From NCBI GenBank assembly GCA_949752735.1, contig OX457038.1, forward strand, positions 62,779,111 to 62,843,110: DNA of 64,000 nt, given 5' to 3'. The notes beneath the pieces are model-generated. The model saw only the letters and a program-made list of their open reading frames with translations, did not search any database and had not been told where the DNA came from. This DNA comes from Lumbricus terrestris (lineage: Eukaryota; Annelida; Clitellata; Crassiclitellata; Lumbricidae). Both the position numbers and the translations under genes were made by a program. This document shows, piece after piece, positions 55,752 to 64,000 of the stretch (the stretch's first letter is position 1; each line of letters begins with the position of its first letter).

Positions 55752-56191
55752 CATGGGCGGAGACCTAGGGGAGACAGGGGGGGACGGTCCCCCCCAATAA
55801 AAGTGTTGGGGGGACGGCCCATGCATTTGTCCCCCCCAATGTTTGAGCGTCAAAACTTTTTTTGGCGGCGAAAATAGAAAATTAGGTCGAGATTTGTCCG
55901 GATGAAAATAGAAATTTTTTGGGAGATTTGGTCGAAATTTTGGCCGGATGACTAAAAAAAAAAAAAAAAAGGTCATCAACTTTTTGGGCGGCGAAAATAG
56001 AATTTTTTTGGGAGATTTGGTCAAAATTTTGGCCGGATGACTAAAAAAAAAAAAAAAAAAAAAAAAGTCGTCAACTTTTTTGGGCGGCGAAAATAAATTT
56101 TTCCCCGGGATTTCGCCGGCCGTCAGAAATTTTTCTGAAAATCTCGCGTCTTTCCGTCCTCCCCAATTCTCGGCGCAGGTCTCCGCCTATG
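55752..56191. mobile_element. hAT-like MITE, GGCGGAGACC family, copy 3
   Basis: A 440-bp element with ends CATGGGCGGAGACCTAGGG and AGGTCTCCGCCTATG. GGCAATC (7 of 8 positions) is duplicated at 55745-55751 and 56192-56198. It is inverted relative to the copies at 8057 and 35116. It has two full GGCCGGATGACT-A(n)-GTC(A/G)TCAACTTTTT modules with 17- to 23-bp A runs. Confidence 0.88.
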
Positions 56192-56199
56192 GGCAATCT

Positions 56200-56840
56200 G
56201 CTGCGGAAATGTAAGCCAGAGTAGAAATGAACTCTGAAACTTGGCCAAAATTTGGGATATGACCAATAAGAATGGTGCTACACCGTGCTCCCTATGCTAC
56301 TGCCCAGAAGTATTGTCCCAAACTCAAACTCAGAGAATTTAATTCAAGTCAATTACTTCCATAAAACACTGGTATCATAAGCAATCAATCAACCAATCAA
56401 CCAACCAATCAATTAATAATGCTAAAGACATCAATTGTGGTCACTTCTTCAAGTAAATTAGTTGTCAAAAATCATTAATAGGTTGGAGAAGCAAAGAAAA
56501 GTCAAAGTCTAAATATAGATCAGAGAAACGAGATGTCAGGCTGAACAAGATATGGCCGTTGAAAGAACGAACCTTAAGTTCAGACCTAAACCAGATCAAA
56601 GAACTGCCTGACATGTATTGAACTGGAATGAATTCTATAGCATTCGAACAAGTATTGAAAGTTTCAGCCGAACACACAGTAGTCCAAAAACAGGATGCCT
56701 ATTTTTTAATGTTAACCTCACGATGCTTAAAACCTCTCAGCTTTCTACATCCAAATTTTCCAACCTGCCAACTGTTTAACCCAACTTGCTAACCTCAAAA
56801 CGTTTCAACACTTCAAGCTTTCAACCTTTAAACTTTCTCA
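56200..56840. other. No gene seen
   Basis: Intergenic. CAATCAAC repeats lie at 56378-56412. Confidence 0.45.
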
Positions 56841-56848
56841 CTTCCAAG

Positions 56849-57264
56849 CAGGGCTGTACTCAGAACTTTTGAGGTGAGTACACGCTGCCGCCGGAAAAAA
56901 TCGACTTTTGGGCCAAACATTTTCCGATGACCTTTTTTTAGTCATCGGCCGAAATTTCATGGAAAAATTTACACTTCCATCTGCCAAAATTTCTGACGAC
57001 TTTTTCTTTTTAGTCATCAAAGTTTATCCCCCCGTGATATTTCGCACAGAAAACCTTTAAAACAGCGTTAAACGCTCTACTTTCATGATTTTTCCCATCG
57101 TAATTCGCGATTTTTGCCTGCGTATACCCACTTGGTCTTACTGAGGTGGGTATACGCTGTATACCCGCGTGTACCCTCGGGTTTTGAGGTGAGTATACAC
57201 TGTCATTTTTTTTCGGAGGTGAGTATACGCCGTATACCTGCGTATACCCTTGAGTACAGCCCTG
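56849..57264. mobile_element. hAT-like MITE, CAGGGCTGTACTCA family
   Basis: A 416-bp element with ends CAGGGCTGTACTCA and TGAGTACAGCCCTG. The exact 8-bp duplication CTTCCAAG lies at 56841-56848 and 57265-57272. The left half has GATGACC-T(n)-AGTCATCGGCC and GACGAC-T(n)-AGTCATC modules. The right half repeats GAGGTG(A/G)GTATACGC-type words. It lies just downstream of the aldo-keto reductase stop. A weaker related segment (GAGGTCAGTACACGCTGTAT) is at 60649-60695. Confidence 0.92.
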
Positions 57265-57451
57265 CTTCCAAGTCCTTCTATCCAACCAACATCACTGGTG
57301 AACATCACTTTGATGAAAAGCCACTCATCCCAGTATCAACCATGCTCAGTATTGCTCAACATCATGGTCAGCGTTTCATCCACAGATTCAAGTGTGAATC
57401 ATTGGCAGTCTGGCTAATGCACACCCCTCCCCATGACCAACTTGTCCTGTG

Positions 57452-60400
57452 CTAGGCGACCTGACCCGGATTCCAGCAATAGTGTCGGTCAACATTCATT
57501 TTGTCCAATGAGATCATCTGGTCCGATGTCAGGTCGAAGTTGAATATATCTATGTTTTCACAAATACGTTGTCGATTCACAGATTTCGGAATGACTCCTG
57601 AAAAAAGCAGAATTTTAATATGAGAAATTTATATTTAGTTATTTGTCCGTTTGAAGTATCTACTATGCGCAAAACGTCGATACAACTGAATAAAGATGAT
57701 GAAACGACCGATCAATTGAGCATCGATCCAAATTATGTAACATACACAGATGTAGTAACCAATTTAGACAATACTCTTCCTCTGCCAAGTTGAAAAGAAG
57801 GAAAAGGTAATTTTTACATAAAAAAGACTTAATAGTTTACATGTAAATAACACAACTTCCATTTTCATAGCACCTCCAAGGAACTTCCCATAAGCACTCA
57901 TTAATATTCATAGGCACTCATTAACATTGAGCATGTACTAAATACACATCATTATTATGTGTTAAACCACAGGGGCCACATGCATGAGAGAGAACTCTTA
58001 CACCTAGCTTAAATCTGGCCTACGGGGAAATAGTGGATTATTTCCGTATGCATGGGTCGAGATTAGTGAGTTATGCTAGGCATAACGCTATTCCGATTCT
58101 GAGGTAGGAGTAGCCGCTTTGCCCATCGTGAACAATAGGCGACCGTCTATACCTGGACAGCGTTAACAATTGGCAGCCGTCATCATTGCCCTCTGGCCCG
58201 TCTTTAGATCTTAATCTTTTTACCCCACGCTGGCAATGACCGCATATAAATATCTCTTACGCATGCGCGCTCAGCTATAGTCGATTAAATTGGGGGAAGA
58301 GTCAGCATCATGCATCGTCAGGTGCAATGAATGCAAGGTTTAAAGTGGGTGGGAACACGTGGGAACAGCATTTCCTACCGCTCTCAAATTTCTTGCCTGC
58401 TCACCATGCATGGAACCCTGGAAACATGGGCGTTCCCAATAAAACTTCATCAGCGTTCCCACTGCTCATAGTCGGCGTTCCCACTGCACACCCAAACCAC
58501 TTTAACCACTGAAGGAATGTCCAGATTAACTACGCCTCTTGCTATTCTGTCTCCATGCATACGGCCAAAGGCTATGTCGGGAATAGCCATGCGTTGAATA
58601 GGCTCTACACCAGGATTAGCCTATGCCTGGTTATATGCATACTGCATCTTAATATGTTCACCACCTTAACCCTTTACCGACCAAAGTGTATTAGATGGTG
58701 ATGGAAATCCCATGCTCTCGGTTGGTAAAGGGTTAAGATCGTTCGAAAAAGAGAAACTCTTTATTTGAGACTTGCCGATGTTTTGTTGAACTGCCCAACG
58801 CAGCAAGACTTGAGCTTCCGTCCTGTTGCAATCTCTGGCAATTCTTCTTACTTCAGCGTTTGACATAAGCTAAAATTCACAGCGGCTGCAAAAACTCGAA
58901 GTCTTTCCACAGAAATTTCTTTCAGCAATTTAATTACATAGCTAGATCATAGATGACCAAAATTTAATGAAAATTGACAATTTTACCTACAATTGATGGT
59001 CTTTCTTAAATCATGCTTTTATTATTATAACTATTATTGTTACTACTAATTACCAGTCATTATCGCTATAACAAATTACTATTGTTATCATTATTATTAT
59101 TATTGCTTTCATTAATATTACTATTTCATTTATAATAGTCAAGTGCAATCAATTTTGTAGAACAGCAAATTGCATGTGTACTGAAGAAACATCGTTATCA
59201 TTATCGCTAGTATTATTATCATTTTAGTATATGAAAATAAAACACACCTGGTATTAGATCCACTCACTTCGTTTTCCAGGGAAGAGCTTCCAAGTGAAGA
59301 ATAAGCCTGGAAATGAATAGAATTCTGATGGCAGAGGTCGCGCAGGGTTGTCTGAATGAGCTGCGGATGGCATTCGACCTACAGGGAACCATACAACAGC
59401 TGTCATTAGAACATGCAGACAGGTCCTGGGGTCGCAGAGAACAAATCTCAAATTCCAGGACACAGGGGAGGGAAGGCAGTGCACATAAGGACGAGTCACT
59501 TATTTCCCAGTGCAGACCTCAGTCAAATTCTATCACAGGATGACAGAGACAGTTGCACAAAGGATTGTTCAGAGTTGTTTCGCAAAATTTGCTTAGCCAG
59601 TCAGTCTCTAAGTTGCAATCGTTCGATTACAGAAAATGTGCACTACCTGATAAAACACCAATTGACATCAGATAGGAATCAAACATTCACATTAAAAAAA
59701 CCTAGCAGATCTTTACATTTCTGACAACATAATCACAAAAGCAGAGCTTTGGACAGATACTTAAAGTACTTAAACAGTGCCAAGTATTTCGATATGTATG
59801 TAAGTACGCAATGTAAGTACTGTCTGGCTACTTTTAAATAGCTTTTCACAAAGCTCACAAGTGCTTAACATGTCTAAAGTACCGATAACGGGTTTAAAAT
59901 GTTCCTTCACCTTACATAGAGATACACAAATACATACTGAATAATGGCTGCCAGTTAAATCTAAGCCAGCCATACAGGCTGTCAATGGAGGCTCAAGGTA
60001 AAAACTTCGCCTGAACTTCAGCACCACTCGGACCAGCAGGCACTGTTTTAATAACATATTGAAAAGACACCACATAAAGTGTCCGTGTGCAAACACACAT
60101 GCATGTGCATAACCCATACAACTGCATAACCAATGCTGACCTGCAGTACAGCTGGTCTGATTCGGTTGTCGTTCAACAGTTTCAACATGTGAGCTTCCGT
60201 ATAGTTGGAAACCCCAATCGCTTTAAGAAGACCTACAGGAATGATAAAACAACAACGATGGAAGAATAAAGCTAAGGAAAAACAGTTAAGAACAAAGCTG
60301 TTTAACATGAGCTCAACTGAATTAAACAGTTTAATTAACAATGCAACTTTTAAGAATTTAAGAGCAAATTAATTACATCTTTCCATCTTTAACTGGCTTG

Positions 60401-61586
60401 TCCGCCTTAGGCTGCCTTGTTTGGCTGGTCTTTGTGGCTGTGATTAGATGACGACCTGGTTATGGTGCACCGCAGGTTGATACATTGTACAGTAGACAAC
60501 TGCATTACGAAGTTGCTTTCTTAAAAAAGAATGAACAGGGCCGTACTGGCAACATTAGGAGTGCGTACTACAGAGTACACACTGCAATTGCCTATAGGTC
60601 TGTCTGCACTCTGCAAGTCATTTTCCCGTATATACACACAAATACTTGTGAGGTCAGTACACGCTGTATACCCGCATAGAGTCGTATACCCTCGATAATA
60701 AATATCTGGGGGGGAGGGAATATATTAAATGACACTACAGCACATCACTATCACTGCATTGCATTTAACAATAATATAATGCCTGATTAATGCTTCAACC
60801 ATTGAGAGATGATAGTAGCTTTTTACAAGTCGTCATTACTAGCAGATAAGCTGCAGCAAGATTTGATGCAATCAGATCAGATATGATTTAATGAAACACA
60901 GATCAGTAGATGCATAGTATTGCATACCTTCATCATGTAGTTGCTCCAGGTCACGCCAGCTTTCCATTCTCAGCGTCTCATGCCTCGTATCGTCCGGTTT
61001 CATTCCAGATGCTCCTGGCCAGTGGATCAAATACAGATCCAGGTAGTCAAGTCCGAGCATTCGGAGAGACTTCAGACAGGCTTCACGACATTTTCCAGAA
61101 CCATGGTGCTTTGGCGCTAAACAAGGAAAGTGCCACAAATTCAATGTATGACCATAATTCAATCCGTTCATTATCAAGCAGAATGTCACAATGCAACCTG
61201 TATGGCTGCCTGTTAGGCACCATCCCACAGTTAATGCAAAATGTAACTGACATGGATAAAAAAAAACGATATTATCAGCTTCTATAAGTGCCAATAAGGC
61301 TCACTTGAAGATGGTGAACTGTTCAAACACTGGATATTGGGAAGCACGTGGAAACCCCAAACTGTTCGCTTTGTAGTTGTTACCATAATTTGAATTAAGC
61401 ATAGGTAGTCATCATTTCCTAGGATGTTATATAGTAGCATTCTTTTGATACTGGTTTGATGCCTATGCTCAGTACAATTGTCGCGGCATATGCTTTCAGT
61501 TTCTGTAATCCTCTGTGTCCGTATCTGCAGTATACTGAGTATAGTAGTTGGAGGTAATGTATTAATGCCTACATGCATTGCTTGCA

Positions 61587-61642
<56 letters not shown>

Positions 61643-63098
61643 TACATATAAAATTAAGATAAATGCATACATACCAAGCTTGCTCGTAACAAACAGATCT
61701 TTTCTTTCGAGCGAATACTTCTGCATGAGTTCTGGCAAGACAGAACCAATATCTGATTCATTCCTGTAAACACTTGCAGTATCTGAAAAGAAGAAGTGCT
61801 TCAAAACATAATTATCCCTCGACCATAGTCAAACAACAAGTTGATCAAATCTGACCTGTTAACGTCTATGACAATGCTATTACAATGCAGGAGAAACCAA
61901 CGTCACTTGTAGACACAACGTGAAACCATATTCTGAACTGCAAGTTTTGCTAAACAGAACAAAATAAGAACTATGGCAATAGCAAGGTAATAGCAAGGTG
62001 GTAGGAGACTAAGGACAGACAATGGTGAGGTGGTAGGACAGACAACAATGGCGAGATGGTAGGATACGCTGTGGAGAAACACCAACAAATATGAAATAGA
62101 CAGAAGAAATACTGGGTATTTCTCACATTGAGAGAAATGGGAACTTAAGTATCAGATTGGCAAGATGAGGGTAATGGTAGGAATGGAAAACTTAAGGAGT
62201 CACATATAGCTCTAGGGTCTTGATATAGAAGACGATGAGAGAACACCTGAGGAACGGAGGAATTCAAACTTTGTGAAATTCTGGCAAGAAATTGTTTCGG
62301 TGTTCAGGTAGAGTATATCAGCTGAAGAACCCAATTATAGCAATCATTGGGGGACAGACAAGAATGAGATTACGAGGATGGTCGCGATAAGCAGGGTGAT
62401 TGGATGATGAAGAACTTGTAACTTAGGTAAGTAGGCTGAGAGGAATTATTAGCCAGTGAAGTGATTTAAGGATAGGAGTGGCATGGAGATGCTTGGGAGT
62501 CCTGGTGACAGTTTGGGCAAAATGAATTTTAGCCGAGTTGAAGACGATCTACATTGAGTGGATACAATATCATGAGCTACTTCGCTCACCAATGGAACGA
62601 TATCCGGCTTCTAAGGCGGCAGATAAGGTGACGTGAATCACATCTCTTCCCACAACTTTATGAGTACCAACTGAAATCCAAACACAAAATAAAAAATATC
62701 GGATACTCACTTCACAAAGAATTTTTCAAAGATAATCTTTTTAAAATCAACCAAACGTTCAATGGAATGATCACCAACCTATAAAATGGACACATCACTA
62801 TCACGATCATTTACTATCGAGGGGCGAAAATTACTTACCGTCTTCATCACACACCCCAACTCCACATAGGGGCGCTGTATAAATTATGATTGATTGATTG
62901 ATAAATAAACTCTGACACCCCTCCCCAATTCTCATACTGTGGACCCAATCGATCGCTGTGCATCTCAAGTCCTTCAACCAAGACATCGAACGACCAAGTT
63001 ATGAACGCAAAGAGCTACAAAAGTTCCATAGGACTACTCTGAACTTACGTACGTCCTATAATAGGCATTGATTTCCCATTATTCAGAACTACAGACAT
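57452..63098 (-). CDS. Aldo-keto reductase (8 coding exons)
   Basis: NAD(P)H-dependent (alpha/beta)8-barrel enzyme that reduces carbonyls, presumably cytosolic. Exons on -: 63098-63053, 62670-62590, 61782-61675, 61116-60928, 60232-60141, 59378-59268, 58869-58776, 57597-57452. Phases agree and give 288 aa plus stop. The start MSVVLNNGKSMPIIGLGT is typical of the family. The tetrad D43 (YRSID), Y48 (ASVY), K77 (TSK) and H110 (LIHWPG) is complete. Signatures GLDYLDLYLIHWPG, IGVSNYTE, QAYSSLGS, AQVLLRWAVQQ and GVIPKSV follow in order. The usual NQxExHP motif reads QVECHP. Intron 7 has a GC donor (ATCG|GCAAGT). Closest in style to the small prokaryote-like/YtbE or nematode-type reductases; substrate cannot be inferred. 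Confidence 0.94.
58334..58511. mobile_element. Small hAT-like MITE in AKR intron 7
   Basis: A 178-bp element with ends CAAGGTTTAAAGTGG and CCACTTTAACCACTG. The flanks AATGAATG and AAGGAATG match at 7 of 8 positions. The core repeats GCGTTCCCACTG and GGGAACA words. Confidence 0.65.
59000..59250. repeat. Low-complexity ATT/TTA-rich DNA in AKR intron 6
   Basis: ATTATTATT/ATTATCATT-type trinucleotide-rich sequence near 59018-59135 and 59195-59225. Confidence 0.7.
61586..61640. repeat. (TA)n microsatellite in AKR intron 3
   Basis: Near-perfect TA run. Confidence 0.96.
62190..62590 (-). pseudogene. CR1/L2-like LINE fragment in AKR intron 2
   Basis: On - the translation near 62555-62430 gives NSAKIHFAQTVTRTPKHLHA then TPILKSLHW. 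This matches the NSAARLVxRxP...ITPxLKSLHWLPV segment of CR1/L2-type polyproteins. It is homologous at the DNA level to 52400-52560 (both contain GGTGACAG(T/C)...AATGA(A/G)TTTTGG...). It is in the same orientation as the host gene. Confidence 0.65.
62866..62915 (+). mobile_element. Retroposon tail in AKR intron 1
   Basis: GGGGCGCTGTATAAATTATG followed by ATTGATTGATTG is the standard GCGCTATATAAAT tail with a tetranucleotide 3' extension. Confidence 0.6.
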
Positions 63099-64000
63099 GC
63101 TTCCTGCTTCTCAATGCCGCACTTTCAATAAAAATTTCCTAAAATTGGACTTTAAAACTGCAAAGATTTACAAATAGAAGCAAAACATTTTATTACATGT
63201 GCAGTTTTCAGATTACGCATTTGAGATTCCGCAATCGATGACGTAATTAAGTCTTGAGGCGCAGCAATTTTTTAATGTTGACAACTTAGGCCTAGGCCCA
63301 AACATCTTAAAATCTTTGCCTAGGCCTATACATAATTTAGATGCTATAGTAGCATACTAGAACTAAATTAACTATTTGCGTATTTATACAGCACCTCCCG
63401 GAATCCAAGCTAATCAGAGTTAAACTCAGTTCGAAGAATCTCCGAAAAATAAAAGTATTAGCAAAGATAATATATATTATATAAGGTCTTTGACATTGGG
63501 CTAAGACAACAGGCAAAAACAGCGGTAGGCCTAGACCTAGGTCTACGAGAGTCCCAGACAAAATGTTTAACAGGAGGCCATTCTACAGCAAAGCGCGGCA
63601 CGATGTTGTGCTGTGCTAGCTGCCAAACCCTGATATAGGCCTAAATCTGAGTCGATGGTAGCCTATATGAGACCATCAGCCTTCGTTGGGCGGGTAAAAA
63701 GTTAAAATTAAAAAACACGCGGTTTCTTAACAGATATATGCACCTCGAAACTGAACCAAGTTAAAACCAAATGCGCAGATTAAGATTAGGCCTATACTAC
63801 AATCAGAACAGATTATTACATCGATAATAATTATTACAGAACAGCAACAGCAAAGTTGTGAGTGTGACTTGAAAAGGACGTACGTAGGCCTATACTACTA
63901 CAACCACTGCGCTTGTCTTCTTTGATATAAGTCGATTACGTCATAATTCTAGACTATGACATCACTGTAAAATGACGTATAATCGATAGTCATCCTTTGT
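63099..64000. other. Upstream region of the aldo-keto reductase
   Basis: No further coding exon recognised. GCGTATTTATACAGCACCTCC near 63378 is another inverted retroposon-tail remnant. Many TAGGCCTA words occur (63288, 63321, 63526, 63788, 63886). The promoter should lie here for the - strand gene but no core element can be named. Confidence 0.4.

Overview
This window is eukaryotic genomic DNA with widely spaced intron-containing genes, many microsatellites and a heavy load of non-autonomous DNA transposons. Gene content (an AMPK beta subunit, a BAMBI-like TGF-beta pseudoreceptor and an aldo-keto reductase), tRNA-derived SINEs, CR1/L2-like LINE relics ending in GCGCTATATAAAT-type tails, and the very frequent palindrome TAGGCCTA suggest a marine invertebrate deuterostome, perhaps an echinoderm. 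That identification is inference. No rRNA gene, functional tRNA gene, CRISPR array or prokaryotic operon was seen.

Three genes are well supported. (1) An AMPK beta subunit lies on + at 20453-27060. It has seven coding exons, including a 69-bp exon, and splices to 290 codons plus stop. (2) Two exons of a BAMBI-like pseudoreceptor lie on - at 36311-35964 and 33184-32523. The signal-peptide exon was not found. (3) An aldo-keto reductase lies on - at 63098-57452. Its eight exons give 288 aa with the complete D43/Y48/K77/H110 tetrad and include one GC-AG intron. A weaker candidate is a terminal coding exon of an unidentified membrane protein on - at 47612-47404. The genes look unrelated in function and show no sign of co-regulation.

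By region: 1-13.8 kb has no gene and holds hAT-like elements, a palindrome-rich MITE, SINEs and long simple repeats (CATA, CCTT). 13.9-17.7 kb is a decayed LINE reverse transcriptase split by a 1.93-kb hAT-like element. 20.4-27.1 kb is the AMPK beta gene, with a Mutator-like element and minisatellites in its introns. 30-32.1 kb is a LINE relic plus three MITEs. 32.5-37.6 kb is the BAMBI-like gene, with MITEs and a 31-bp satellite in its introns. 39-42.4 kb holds a 2-kb hAT-like element with an internal tandem array. 46-50.5 kb holds microsatellites, the candidate exon and a piggyBac relic. 51.8-57.3 kb holds LINE relics and hAT-like elements. 57.4-63.1 kb is the aldo-keto reductase gene.

The most unusual feature is in the mobile DNA. 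Elements with at least five different terminal inverted repeats, most with exact 8-bp target duplications, carry the same internal hairpin-like module: GATGACT, a poly(A) run, then AGTCATC, next to a GGCGGATGAAAATGG-like sequence.
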